Positions 14,054 through 22,672 of a DNA stretch of 24,781 nt are shown here, piece by piece. How positions within the stretch are numbered: position 1 is the first letter of the stretch; every line of letters starts with the position of its first letter. Below the pieces are notes generated by a model. It worked only from the letters and a program-made list of their open reading frames with translations, made no database searches and was not told the DNA's origin. Source of the DNA: a virus. The stretch spans positions 1 through 24,781 of the IMG/VR virus record IMGVR_UViG_3300044701_000074; one strand, written 5' to 3'. A program made the position numbers and the translations under genes.

Positions 14054-15013
14054 ATGCCTGTTGCATCTAGAGAACAATTAAAACGTTATGCACTGCGCGC
14101 TCTAGGTGCACCAGTGCTTGAAATAAATGTGGACGAAGATCAGTTAGAAGATCGTATTGATGAGGCATTAGATTATTGGAACCTTTACCACTACGAAGGC
14201 GTTGAACAAATTTACATGAAGCAACCGATTCGCGCTTCTGAGATCATTCTCAATACCCCTGTAGCTGGTAATTATCAAATTGCAGAGAAAATAACAGGAG
14301 CGGTTTCTGGCGCTGTTGCAGAAGTGGTTCGTGAATCAACTCGAACTTCTTCAGGAACATTGTTGCTAATTAAAAATATCGTTGGAACATTTCAAGTTGG
14401 AGAAACAATCACTGGTTCTAATTCTGGACAAACAGCGACTACTGTTTCTATTACGCTACGAGAATACGACAAAAGATATATCGAGATTCCAGATTATGTT
14501 TATGGTGTGACTAAAATTTTAGGTATGGGACAAGCAAGTTCTTCGAAGAACATTTTCGATTTGCAATATCAGCTGCGACTAAATGACTTATACGACTTAA
14601 CTTCGACCAGCCTTATCTACTATAAAACAGTCATGAGTCACTTAGCTCTATTAGATTTAGAGTTAAACGGACATCAATTATTCAGATTTAATCGTCTTTC
14701 TAATCGTTTGTACTTAGACGCAAATTGGGCGACTGACTTTATTCTTGGCGACCATATTATTATCCAAGGATATCGTGCTATGGATCCAGCTACTTACAGT
14801 CGCGTGTTTAATGAACCCTGGTTAAAACATTACGTCACCGCATTATTCAAAAAACAATGGGCGACTAATATAAAGAAATTCTCTGGAATTCAACTTCCTG
14901 GTGGAGTCACTCTCGACGGAGATAAACTATACGATGAAGCCGTCACTGAAATTAAAGAACTTGAAGATGAACTGCAGAATAAAGCATCTCCATTAGACTT
15001 TTTCCTTGGATAA
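14054..15013 (+). CDS. gp13: Neck protein gp13 (head completion)
   Basis: This 319-residue protein is close to the 309 of T4 gp13. With gp14 that protein forms the neck that seals the filled head and joins it to the tail. The N-terminus (REQLKRYALRALGAP, EINVDEDQLEDRIDEALDYW) is the conserved gp13 signature of marine T4-like phages. Synteny with 14, 15, 17 and 18 supports the call. Residues about 62-135 look like an inserted beta-repeat pair: NYQIAEKITGAVSGAVAEVV and TFQVGETITGSNSGQTATTV, a 'F/YQxGExITGxxSG' repeat. The core resumes with KRYIEIPDYVYGVTKIL. The ATG follows GGGAAACTAAA, a weak ribosome site. The C-terminus ends ASPLDFFLG. Confidence 0.88.
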   Translation: MPVASREQLKRYALRALGAPVLEINVDEDQLEDRIDEALDYWNLYHYEGVEQIYMKQPIRASEIILNTPVAGNYQIAEKITGAVSGAVAEVVRESTRTSSGTLLLIKNIVGTFQVGETITGSNSGQTATTVSITLREYDKRYIEIPDYVYGVTKILGMGQASSSKNIFDLQYQLRLNDLYDLTSTSLIYYKTVMSHLALLDLELNGHQLFRFNRLSNRLYLDANWATDFILGDHIIIQGYRAMDPATYSRVFNEPWLKHYVTALFKKQWATNIKKFSGIQLPGGVTLDGDKLYDEAVTEIKELEDELQNKASPLDFFLG

Positions 15014-15015
15014 TA

Positions 15016-15093
15016 ATGAACTTGTTTGTTTACTGTCTAGCAGAGTTTAAACCAGCTGCATTATGGCAACTTACCAAGTGTAGGGGGTGTTAA
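15016..15093 (+). CDS. Possible 25-codon leader/small ORF between genes 13 and 14
   Basis: ATG at 15016, two bases after the gp13 stop, opens a 25-residue frame (MNLFVYCLAEFKPAALWQLT then KCRGC) that ends one base before the gp14 ATG. It fills the gap exactly, and its end contains AGGGGG at 15081-15086, the likely ribosome site of gene 14. It could be a translationally coupling leader or chance. No ribosome site of its own is evident. Confidence 0.25.
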   Translation: MNLFVYCLAEFKPAALWQLTKCRGC

Positions 15094-15094
15094 C

Positions 15095-16024
15095 ATGGGT
15101 ACAAATGTTTATTTTTCTCACGGTACTAGAAACGAACAATATCTTATTGAAGACCTAATCATCGAATCTCTTAAGATGTATGGGCAAGACTTTTTCTATA
15201 TTCCAAGAACGTTAGTGTCAAAAGACGAAATTCTTGGAGAAGATCGTCTGTCTGAATTTAAAACAGCATTCCCTATTGAAATGTATTTTGAAAATGTAGA
15301 TTCGTTTGATGGTCAGGGGCAATTTATACAAAAATTTGGTCTAATGGTTGAGCAGTCTGCAACTTTAGTCGTCGCTCGCCGTAGATGGGAACAGCTAGTT
15401 GGTCGTTATGAGCAAACAATTTTACCACACAGACCTTGTGAGGGTGATTTAATTTATTTTCCTCTAACAAAAGGATTGTTTGAGATTAAGTTTGTAAAAC
15501 ATCAAGATCCATTTTATCAACTTGGAAAGTTGTATGTTTTTAAATTACAAGTTGAGTTGTTCCAGTACGCTTCTGAAAAAATTGACACTGGTGTTGAAGA
15601 AGTTGATGTTTTTGAGACTTTAAAATCTATGACCACAAACACAACTCGTACTTTAAATGGTGGTGTTGTTAAGGTTAACGTCACTAATCAAGGGTCTGGG
15701 TATACTTCTGCTCCAACAGTTAAATTTACTAATTCTAGTGGTTCTGGTACAGAAGCAATCGCTGTTCTTGGACAAGGGTCTTCTGCAGGTAAAATTATCC
15801 GCGTAGATATTATTGCTACTGGAACGCGCTATCAAAGCACCCCAACAGTTGAATTTATTGGTGGTGGAGGTTCTGGCGCGGCAGCTACTGCAATTATTGA
15901 AAACGATGTCGATAAGATAGATTCTTATGGTGACAATAATAAATTTAAGGGTCAAAGCAGCGCTGTAGTATTTTCAGCACAAAATCCATTCGGCGAAATT
16001 GATAAAACTAAATTTGGTGATTAA
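15095..16024 (+). CDS. gp14: Neck protein gp14
   Basis: This 309-residue homologue of T4 gp14 (256 residues) is the second neck protein. The N-terminal about 175 residues hold the conserved core: YFSHGTRNEQYLIEDLIIES, YGQDFFYIPRTLV, EIYFENVDSFDGQGQF-like text at 62-77, and PHRPCEGDLIYFPLTKGLFE at 111-130. Residues about 191-269 are two copies of a Gly-rich beta repeat (NQGSGYTSAPTVKF and ATGTRYQSTPTVEF), which makes the protein longer than T4 gp14. A related repeat pair occurs in the sheath protein at 18423. After the repeats the C-terminus returns to a conserved-looking tail (FSAQNPFGEIDKTKFGD). Its stop overlaps the ATG of gene 15 (TAATG). Confidence 0.9.
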   Translation: MGTNVYFSHGTRNEQYLIEDLIIESLKMYGQDFFYIPRTLVSKDEILGEDRLSEFKTAFPIEMYFENVDSFDGQGQFIQKFGLMVEQSATLVVARRRWEQLVGRYEQTILPHRPCEGDLIYFPLTKGLFEIKFVKHQDPFYQLGKLYVFKLQVELFQYASEKIDTGVEEVDVFETLKSMTTNTTRTLNGGVVKVNVTNQGSGYTSAPTVKFTNSSGSGTEAIAVLGQGSSAGKIIRVDIIATGTRYQSTPTVEFIGGGGSGAAATAIIENDVDKIDSYGDNNKFKGQSSAVVFSAQNPFGEIDKTKFGD

Positions 16025-16770
16025 TGTTAAACAATAACGTATTCTATCATGGTATTATCCGTAAGTGTATCGTAGGATTCGGCACTGTATTCAGTGACAT
16101 TTACATCGATCGTAAACTAGGAGATTCTGTAACAGGTTCAACAGTACAGCGGCTTCAAGTTCCTCTTGCATACGCGCCAAAAGAAAAATGGTTAGTTCGT
16201 TTAGACCAAGATCCAGATCTATCTAATAATGTTTATATTTCTTTACCAAGAATGTCGTTTGAAATTATTGGGTATAACTATGACGCGCAGCGTAAATTAA
16301 ACCGCATGCAGCAAATTAAATGTGGGGATACAACAGGCTCAGTGTCCACCATGTACACGCCAGTGCCGTATAATATTGATCTATCTCTTTATGTTTTAAC
16401 AAAAACGCAAGAAGATGGATTACAGATCATTGAACAAATTTTACCAACATTTACGCCAGAATATACTCTCACGTTAAATATCGTGCCAGAGATGAACGTT
16501 AAAATGGAAGTGCCTATTATTCTAAACAGCGTTTCTGTTATGGATGAATATGATGGCGATTTTCAAACTCGCAGATTCGTAACACACACGCTTAATTTTC
16601 AAATGAAAGTTAATCTGTTTGGAAACGTTAGCGGTAACGGCGTTATTGAAACTGTATTTGCAAATGTTGGAGAGAATGCAGATTTTTCCAACCCAAGCAG
16701 AACGTACACAGCAGAAGGTGATGCTAGTACAGGCGCTGTGATAAACGAACAGTGGTTAGACAACTTTTAA
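16024..16770 (+). CDS. gp15: Tail sheath stabiliser and completion protein gp15
   Basis: This 248-residue protein (T4 gp15 has 272) forms the ring capping the tail tube and sheath and docking to the neck. The recognisable segments are MLNNNVFYHGIIRKCIVGFG, FSDIYIDRKLGD, and QRLQVPLAYAPKEKWLVRL at about residues 43-61. The middle of the protein has SLPRMSFEIIGYNYDAQRKL. The region PYNIDLSLYVLTKTQEDGLQ continues to QILPTFTPEYTLTLN. The ATG overlaps the gp14 stop, so the genes are translationally coupled. Position between 14 and 17 matches T4 except that gene 16 does not follow. Confidence 0.9.
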   Translation: MLNNNVFYHGIIRKCIVGFGTVFSDIYIDRKLGDSVTGSTVQRLQVPLAYAPKEKWLVRLDQDPDLSNNVYISLPRMSFEIIGYNYDAQRKLNRMQQIKCGDTTGSVSTMYTPVPYNIDLSLYVLTKTQEDGLQIIEQILPTFTPEYTLTLNIVPEMNVKMEVPIILNSVSVMDEYDGDFQTRRFVTHTLNFQMKVNLFGNVSGNGVIETVFANVGENADFSNPSRTYTAEGDASTGAVINEQWLDNF

Positions 16771-16772
16771 CC

Positions 16773-18350
16773 ATGGCAGAAATTTATAATTCCAACAGTA
16801 ATCTTAAAGCAGCTGGAGTTGCTGTTGAGTTCACTCCGGAGGATGTGAAAGAATATATTAAATGTTCTCAGGATCCCATTTATTTTATTGAGAACTACTG
16901 TCATATCGTAACACTAGATCATGGGTTACAGTTGTTTAAATTATATGATTGTCAGAAACGAAAAATTGATATTATTCACAATAATCGTCGTGTGATATTG
17001 ATGGAAGGGCGGCAACAAGGTAAGACAACTACATCTGCTGCATATATTCTTTGGTACACAGTATTTCAATCTAATAAGAATGTTGCTATTCTCGCAAACA
17101 AAAAAGACGCTGCGCGAGAAGTTTTGGATCGCTACCAGACGATGTATGAAATGCTCCCAAAATGGATGCAACAAGGCGTACTGACATGGAACAAAGGTGA
17201 CATTGAACTAGAAAATGGTTCAAAAGTATTCACTGCTGCAACAGGAAAGTCTGGCATTCGCGGCAAGTCTGTTAACTTGCTGTACGTTGACGAAGCTGCT
17301 ATTATTCCAAACAATGTAGCTGAAGATTTTTTTACTTCTGTGTACCCAACAATTTCTGCGGGGCAGACAACTAAGATTCTTTTAAGTTCTACTCCATTGG
17401 GGTACAACCATTTTTGGAAATTTTGGACTGATGCAGAAAAGGGTAGGAATGGGTTTGTGCCATTATTTATCCCATACTGGGAAATTCCAGGACGCGACGA
17501 AACATGGGCAGCTGAACAAAAAGCGCAGTTAGGTGAATTGAAGTTCACCCAGGAAGTATTATGTAACTTCTTAGGTTCTTCTTTAACTCTAGTTCGCGCA
17601 GACTGTATTTCCAAAATGAGCCCAGACGCTACAATCCACCAAAAAGATGGGTTGGATATATACGTAGAACCTCAAGCCAATCATACATATTGTATTGTAG
17701 CAGATATAGCAAAAGGTGTTGGTGGTAATTATTCGGCATTTCAAATTATTGATATAACAGATCTGCCGTATCGTATAGTAGGAAAATATCGTAATAATGA
17801 AATTAGCCCGATTCTGTATCCTAATGTAATACATAAAGTCGCAAAAGACTATAACATGGCATGGGTTCTACTTGAAATTAACGTGTCGGAGCAGGCAGCT
17901 CATATTCTTTATTCCGAGTTGGAATATGAAAATATTTTGTTTGTCACACGGCACACTAATGGTCAAATTGTATCAGGCGGCTTCGGTGGAGGCAAGACTC
18001 AATTAGGTGTAGTTACTGATAAGAAAATTAAACGAATAGGATGTCATAATTTTAAAGCTCTGGTTGAAGAAAATAAATTGATTATAAATGATGCCGATAC
18101 GATCTCTGAAATCTCTACGTTTATCGAAAAAAAGGGTTCTTACGAAGCTGATGAAGGATATTACGATGATTTGGTAATGCCTTTGGTTTTGTTCGGATGG
18201 TTAACCACTAACTCATATTTTAAAGACCTAAATAATGTTAATCTGCGAGAAGCAATGTATCGTAAACAGATGCGGGCGATAGAGGAAGAATTAACACCAT
18301 TTGGGTTCTATGATGACGGCAGTCCAGAAAAACCTCCGCTAAACTTCTAG
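16773..18350 (+). CDS. gp17: Terminase large subunit gp17 (packaging ATPase-nuclease)
   Basis: This is a 525-residue protein (T4 gp17 has 610) with both motor domains. From the ATG at 16773: Walker A GRQQGKTT at about 79-86, Walker B LLYVDEAA at about 170-177, and coupling motif LLSSTPLG at about 204-211. The RNase-H-like nuclease carries acidic residues in VADIAKG (Asp311), LLEINVSE (Glu368) and YDDLVMPL (Asp465/466). It pumps DNA through the gp20 portal and cuts the concatemer. A GTG at 16752, inside gene 15, would add seven residues. I prefer ATG 16773, two bases after the gp15 stop, because MAEIYN is a more usual start; neither has a strong ribosome site. No small-terminase gene precedes it. 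Confidence 0.93.
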   Translation: MAEIYNSNSNLKAAGVAVEFTPEDVKEYIKCSQDPIYFIENYCHIVTLDHGLQLFKLYDCQKRKIDIIHNNRRVILMEGRQQGKTTTSAAYILWYTVFQSNKNVAILANKKDAAREVLDRYQTMYEMLPKWMQQGVLTWNKGDIELENGSKVFTAATGKSGIRGKSVNLLYVDEAAIIPNNVAEDFFTSVYPTISAGQTTKILLSSTPLGYNHFWKFWTDAEKGRNGFVPLFIPYWEIPGRDETWAAEQKAQLGELKFTQEVLCNFLGSSLTLVRADCISKMSPDATIHQKDGLDIYVEPQANHTYCIVADIAKGVGGNYSAFQIIDITDLPYRIVGKYRNNEISPILYPNVIHKVAKDYNMAWVLLEINVSEQAAHILYSELEYENILFVTRHTNGQIVSGGFGGGKTQLGVVTDKKIKRIGCHNFKALVEENKLIINDADTISEISTFIEKKGSYEADEGYYDDLVMPLVLFGWLTTNSYFKDLNNVNLREAMYRKQMRAIEEELTPFGFYDDGSPEKPPLNF

Positions 18351-18364
18351 AAAACTTGCAAAAA

Positions 18365-18371
18365 CTAAATA
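18365..18371 (+). promoter_or_regulatory. Predicted late promoter (CTAAATA) for the tail sheath gene
   Basis: ACTAAATA lies 51 nt before the ATG of gene 18, in the 72-nt gap after gene 17. A strong ribosome site, AAGGAG (18410-18415), follows. A dedicated late promoter fits the very high demand for sheath protein. Confidence 0.55.
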
Positions 18372-18376
18372 AAATG

Positions 18377-18394
18377 TAGACATAGTTTTGTCTA
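18377..18394 (+). promoter_or_regulatory. Hairpin at the expected 5' end of the sheath transcript
   Basis: TAGACA (18377-18382) pairs with TGTCTA (18389-18394) around TAGTTT. It begins 5 nt after the promoter box, so it would lie at the extreme 5' end of the message. There is no T-run after it. Confidence 0.4.
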
Positions 18395-18422
18395 GTAAAA
18401 CTTATTAACAAGGAGAATTACA

Positions 18423-20351
18423 ATGCCGTTTCAATTATCTCCAGGCGTTGCAGTCGTAGAAAAAGATTTTACTTCTATCGTCCCAGCCGTATCATCTTCC
18501 ATTGGTGCAGCGGTAGGCGCTTTCCCATGGGGTCCAGTTATGGAACCTATCACCGTTAGCTCAGAAAATGATCTGGTGGCGCGTTTCGGAAAACCAAATG
18601 ATAGTAACTTTGACTCTTTCTTTACTGCTGCGAACTTCCTGTCATACACAAATAACTTATTGCTAGTTCGCGCTGACGCTGGACATTTGAACGCGGTCGC
18701 TAATAGAACTGGTGGTGTGTCAAGTATCACAATCGGTAATGCCGGTTCTGGTTATTCTTCTACGCCACCAGAAGTCACCGTTTCTGCTCCTGATCAAGAA
18801 GGTGGCGTTCAAGCAGTGATTACTGCTACTGTTTCTGGTGGTGTGGTTTCTGCGTTAAACATTGTAACTGCTGGTACTGGATATTCTTCAGCACCTACAC
18901 TCACAATCGCTGCCCCTCCATCTGGCACGACTGCAACAGCAACTGCTACTGTCGCTGCTGCTGGTGTTAAAATTAAAAATGGTGAACATTATACAACAAA
19001 TTTCGTGAACGGCGCTGGAGTTGTAGGTTCCTGGGCAGCAAAATATCCAGGTTCTATTGGCAACTCGATTAAAGTTTCTGTAGCAGACTCTAATACATTT
19101 GCAGCATGGGCGTACAAAGATGAGTTTGATGCTGCGCCAGACACTTCTCCATTCGCGGCTTCTGTCGGTGGTTCTTCTGATGAAATGCACATTATCATTA
19201 TTGATGAAGATGGCGCGTTCACAGGCACTCAAGGCGCTATTCTAGAAAAATTCCCATTTGTTTCTAAAGGAAGTGACGCTAAAAAGCCAGACGGAACTAA
19301 CAACTATTACAAAGACGTCATTAATTCTCGTTCACAGTATATCTGGTGGATGGATCATTTAACCGGATTAACTAATGCAGGATCACAATGCGCTGGAACA
19401 ACTTTCGCTGAATTGTCTGCTGCTAATAATGCGTCTTTAAGCGGTGGTACTGACGATTATGCTCTTAGCGACGGAGAAAAACAAAATGCGTTTGCATTAC
19501 TAGCTAACTCTGAGCAGTATGACCTTAGCTTAGTTATGGCAGGTAAAGCGTCTGCAACTGTTGCTGAATTTATTATCAATGACATCTGCGAAACTCGCCT
19601 AGATTGCGTGGCATTTATCTCTCCACAAAATATTAGCAGTGGTGATGTTATTATCGGTTCTACTTCTAGCGAAGTTGATCAAATCAACGCATATCGCAAT
19701 GAGCTGCCTTCTACATCATATGCAGTGATGGATTCTGGTTACAAATATCAGTATGATCGTTATAATGATAAATATCGCTGGGTTCCTCTGAATGGTGATG
19801 TCGCGGGTCTATGCGCTCGCACGGATTTTACTAACGATCCATGGTTCTCTCCAAGCGGTTTAAATCGCGGTCAAATTAAAAATGTTGTTCGTCTTGCGGT
19901 CAATCCAAACAAGACTCAAAGAGACACTCTTTACAAGAATGGCGTTAACCCTGTAGTAACATTCCCAGGAGAAGGCACTGTTCTATTTGGCGATAAAACT
20001 CTGCTGGCTAAACCATCTGCGTTTGATCGTATTAATGTTCGTCGCCTGTTTATTGTTATGGAAAAGGCGATCGCGACTGCTGCCAAATTCCAGCTGTTCG
20101 AATTTAACGACAGCTTCACTCGCGCGCAGTTTAAGAACTTGGTAGAGCCATTCCTTCGTGATGTTCAAGGTCGTCGCGGTATTACTGATTTCGTCGTTAA
20201 GTGCGATGAGTCTAACAACACAGGCGAAGTTATTGATCGTAACGAATTTGTTGCTGATATATTCGTTAAGCCAAATCGTTCTATCAACTTTATTACTCTG
20301 ACGTTCGTTGCTGCTCGTTCTGCTATTAACTTCACAGAAATTGGCGCGTAA
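18423..20351 (+). CDS. gp18: Tail sheath protein gp18
   Basis: This 642-residue major contractile sheath protein compares with 659 residues in T4. The N-terminus (MPFQLSPGVAVVEKDFTSIV) and SSSIGAAVGAFPWGPVMEP are typical of sheath proteins. The C-terminal domain with FDRINVRRLFIVMEKAIATA, FEFNDSFTRAQF and VRDVQGRRGITDF-like text is the conserved sheath core. Residues about 98-180 are an extra module of two GSGYSS repeats (NAGSGYSSTPPEVTVSAP and TAGTGYSSAPTLTIAAP). These belong to the same repeat family as in gp14 and probably form a surface-exposed domain. Preceded by its own predicted late promoter, a 5' hairpin and a strong AAGGAG site. Confidence 0.93.
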   Translation: MPFQLSPGVAVVEKDFTSIVPAVSSSIGAAVGAFPWGPVMEPITVSSENDLVARFGKPNDSNFDSFFTAANFLSYTNNLLLVRADAGHLNAVANRTGGVSSITIGNAGSGYSSTPPEVTVSAPDQEGGVQAVITATVSGGVVSALNIVTAGTGYSSAPTLTIAAPPSGTTATATATVAAAGVKIKNGEHYTTNFVNGAGVVGSWAAKYPGSIGNSIKVSVADSNTFAAWAYKDEFDAAPDTSPFAASVGGSSDEMHIIIIDEDGAFTGTQGAILEKFPFVSKGSDAKKPDGTNNYYKDVINSRSQYIWWMDHLTGLTNAGSQCAGTTFAELSAANNASLSGGTDDYALSDGEKQNAFALLANSEQYDLSLVMAGKASATVAEFIINDICETRLDCVAFISPQNISSGDVIIGSTSSEVDQINAYRNELPSTSYAVMDSGYKYQYDRYNDKYRWVPLNGDVAGLCARTDFTNDPWFSPSGLNRGQIKNVVRLAVNPNKTQRDTLYKNGVNPVVTFPGEGTVLFGDKTLLAKPSAFDRINVRRLFIVMEKAIATAAKFQLFEFNDSFTRAQFKNLVEPFLRDVQGRRGITDFVVKCDESNNTGEVIDRNEFVADIFVKPNRSINFITLTFVAARSAINFTEIGA

Positions 20352-20356
20352 TTAGG

Positions 20357-20364
20357 GATAAATA
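20357..20364 (+). promoter_or_regulatory. Predicted late promoter (GATAAATA) for the tail tube gene
   Basis: GATAAATA lies in the 36-nt gap between genes 18 and 19. It is followed by AAGGAG at 20376-20381 and the ATG at 20388. Unlike the other promoters there is no hairpin behind it. Confidence 0.5.
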
Positions 20365-20387
20365 AGAGAGAACACAAGGAGAATTAA

Positions 20388-20975
20388 ATGGCAAATATTG
20401 CTGATTTTAAATCGCAGATGATTGGGGGCGGCGCTCGCCCTAATCAATTTCGCGTGGAATTAACATTCCCGTCTTATGTAACATTGGGCGTAGTTGCTGG
20501 ACAGAGAGCACAATTCTTGTGCAAAGCTGCACAGCTGCCAGCTTCCACTGTTGAGAATATACCAGTTCTTTATCGCGGTCGCCCAGTAAATTTTGCTGGC
20601 GAAAGAACTTTTCAACCATGGGCAGTATCAATTTACAATGACACCACATTCAATATTCGTAATGCACTAGAGCAATGGCAGTCTGGGGTGCAGAACTATA
20701 ATACTACTAATGGTCGCACAAATCCAACAGATTATCAAGTTGATTTGTTAGTCCACCAATTAGACCGTAATGGCGCAACAATCAAAACGTATAAATTTGT
20801 TGATGCGTATCCAACTGCAATTTCTGCGATCGGTCTAGATTATGAACAACAAAATTCTATTGAACAATTTGATGTAGAGTTTACATTCAACTTCTTTACT
20901 TCGACTACTGGCGCAACTCCTGGCTTCGGTGTCAATGTTTCTATCGACACTCCAGTTGGCAGTTTCCCGCTATAA
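20388..20975 (+). CDS. gp19: Tail tube protein gp19
   Basis: This 195-residue protein (T4 gp19 has 163) polymerises as the inner tail tube inside the gp18 sheath. Conserved features are MANIADFKSQM, ARPNQFRVELTFP near residue 17, and a middle region KAAQLPASTVENIPVLYRGR (about 46-65). The segment FAGERTFQPWAVSIYNDTTF (about 69-88) follows. Near the C-terminus YPTAISAIGLDYEQQNSIEQ (about 140-159) leads into FDVEFTFNFF, typical of this family. Strong ribosome site and its own promoter agree with high expression. Confidence 0.93.
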   Translation: MANIADFKSQMIGGGARPNQFRVELTFPSYVTLGVVAGQRAQFLCKAAQLPASTVENIPVLYRGRPVNFAGERTFQPWAVSIYNDTTFNIRNALEQWQSGVQNYNTTNGRTNPTDYQVDLLVHQLDRNGATIKTYKFVDAYPTAISAIGLDYEQQNSIEQFDVEFTFNFFTSTTGATPGFGVNVSIDTPVGSFPL

Positions 20976-20995
20976 TCAATTAAGGTTTTTACATA

Positions 20996-22660
20996 ATGCA
21001 GATTTTTGGGTTTCAAATTAAACGTACTCAGGGGGATCAACTACCAAGCGTAGTTCCCCCTAGCCCAGCTGAGACAGGCGCTACTGTAGTAAACACTGGT
21101 GTTAATGCTGGTGGTTACTACGGTATGGTTATGGATCTTGAGGGTACGATTAAAAACGAGAATGACCTCATTCGACGTTATCGCGAAGTTGCGCAATATT
21201 CTGACTGCGACGGTGCGATCGAAGATATTGTCAACGAAGCTATTGTTGCTGATGAAGATCGTCATTCAGTCGAGATTATTCTTGATGAAGTTGATGTTTC
21301 TGACAACATCAAAAATAAAATTCGAGAAGAATTTGCTAATGTTTTAAAACTTTTAAAATTTAATGAACGAGCGCATGAAACGTTTCGTGCTTGGTATATT
21401 GATGGTAGATTATATTACCAGATTTTAATTGACGAAAACAATATCAAAAAAGGTATTGTAGAATTACGATATATTGACCCGCGTAAAATTCGTCGTATTA
21501 AAAACGTTAAAAAAGACAGAACTAAAGCTGGGATCGAAGTCGTTAAAGAAGTTGAAGAATATTACCTATACAACGATAAAGGAATCACTGAGCAAACGAC
21601 GCATGGCGTTAAACTGGCACTAGATTCTGTAGTATATGTACCATCCGGTTTCGTAGATCCAAATACTGGTATGTCAATGTCTTATCTTCATAAGGCAATT
21701 AAACCAGTAAATCAATTAAAGATGATTGAAGATTCTTTAGTCATCTATCGAATTAGTCGAGCACCAGAACGTAGGATTTTCTACATTGATGTAGGTAATC
21801 TACCAAAATTAAAAGCAGAGCAATACGTCTCTGACATAATGAATAAGTTCCGTAATAAAATTGTTTATGACGCGACGACTGGTGAAACGCGAGATGATCG
21901 CCGCCATTTATCAATGATGGAAGATTTCTGGATGCCTCGTCGAGAAGGCGGTAAAGGCACAGAAATCACCACACTTCCTGGTGGGCAAAATTTGGGTGAA
22001 ATTCAAGACATTGAATATTTCCAGAACAAACTTTACGGTGCACTAAATGTTCCAATTAGTCGCTTACAACAATCACAGGGATTTTCAATTGGTCGTTCGC
22101 AAGAAATTAATCGAGACGAAATTAAGTTTAATAAGTTTATCGTTAGATTACGTAAAAAGTTTTCTGCGTTATTCAACAATGCGCTTCGCGTTCAGCTAAT
22201 AGCTAAAGGCGTTATCACCCCTGACGATTGGGATGATATTTGTTATAATATTAAATACGATTATCTTGAAGATAATCATTATGCTGAACTTCGCGACGCG
22301 GAGATTATGCAATCTCGTATGAATCTTCTTCAAGCCGTTGATCCTTATGTCGGTAAATACTACTCGATGGATTGGGCTAAAAGAAACATTCTTCGTATGG
22401 ACAAGGATGAAATTAAAGAGATCGATAAACAAATCGCCAAAGAACAAAAACAATTGCTCAATATTGCGAATCAACAGGGCGAGGTTCAGTTAGCGATGCA
22501 GCAACCCATGATGGACGCCCAACAAGAACAACAACAGCAAATGCAACAACAAGACGCGCAGCAACAAGCAGATAATGCGGGCGAACAAGAAGTTGTTGAC
22601 AACCAAGATTCACAACAGAAAAAAAGCAAGCCAGCGAAGTCTACTAGTTGGCCAAATTAA
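20996..22660 (+). CDS. gp20: Portal vertex protein gp20
   Basis: This 554-residue portal protein (T4 gp20 has 524) forms the dodecameric channel at the head vertex through which gp17 pumps DNA. It also nucleates prohead assembly. Hallmarks are DLIRRYREVAQYSDCDGAIE (about 54-73), IVNEAIVADEDRH, RAWYIDGRLYYQILID, and ELRYIDPRKIRRIKNVKK. Further on are YLHKAIKPVNQLKMIEDSLV, SRAPERRIFYIDVGNLPK, and the stretch GALNVPISRLQQSQGFSIGR. The last about 60 residues are very Gln-rich (QQEQQQQMQQQDAQQQ) and end with a Lys/Ser tail, a low-complexity extension. ATG follows AAGG with long spacing, a weak site. Confidence 0.95.
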   Translation: MQIFGFQIKRTQGDQLPSVVPPSPAETGATVVNTGVNAGGYYGMVMDLEGTIKNENDLIRRYREVAQYSDCDGAIEDIVNEAIVADEDRHSVEIILDEVDVSDNIKNKIREEFANVLKLLKFNERAHETFRAWYIDGRLYYQILIDENNIKKGIVELRYIDPRKIRRIKNVKKDRTKAGIEVVKEVEEYYLYNDKGITEQTTHGVKLALDSVVYVPSGFVDPNTGMSMSYLHKAIKPVNQLKMIEDSLVIYRISRAPERRIFYIDVGNLPKLKAEQYVSDIMNKFRNKIVYDATTGETRDDRRHLSMMEDFWMPRREGGKGTEITTLPGGQNLGEIQDIEYFQNKLYGALNVPISRLQQSQGFSIGRSQEINRDEIKFNKFIVRLRKKFSALFNNALRVQLIAKGVITPDDWDDICYNIKYDYLEDNHYAELRDAEIMQSRMNLLQAVDPYVGKYYSMDWAKRNILRMDKDEIKEIDKQIAKEQKQLLNIANQQGEVQLAMQQPMMDAQQEQQQQMQQQDAQQQADNAGEQEVVDNQDSQQKKSKPAKSTSWPN

Positions 22661-22672
22661 TAGGAGAATATT

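Noticed and set aside
16752-16772. GTG start for gp17 seven codons upstream
   Set aside because: It lies inside gene 15 with no visible ribosome site. The ATG at 16773 just after the gp15 stop is more natural, although the choice is not certain.
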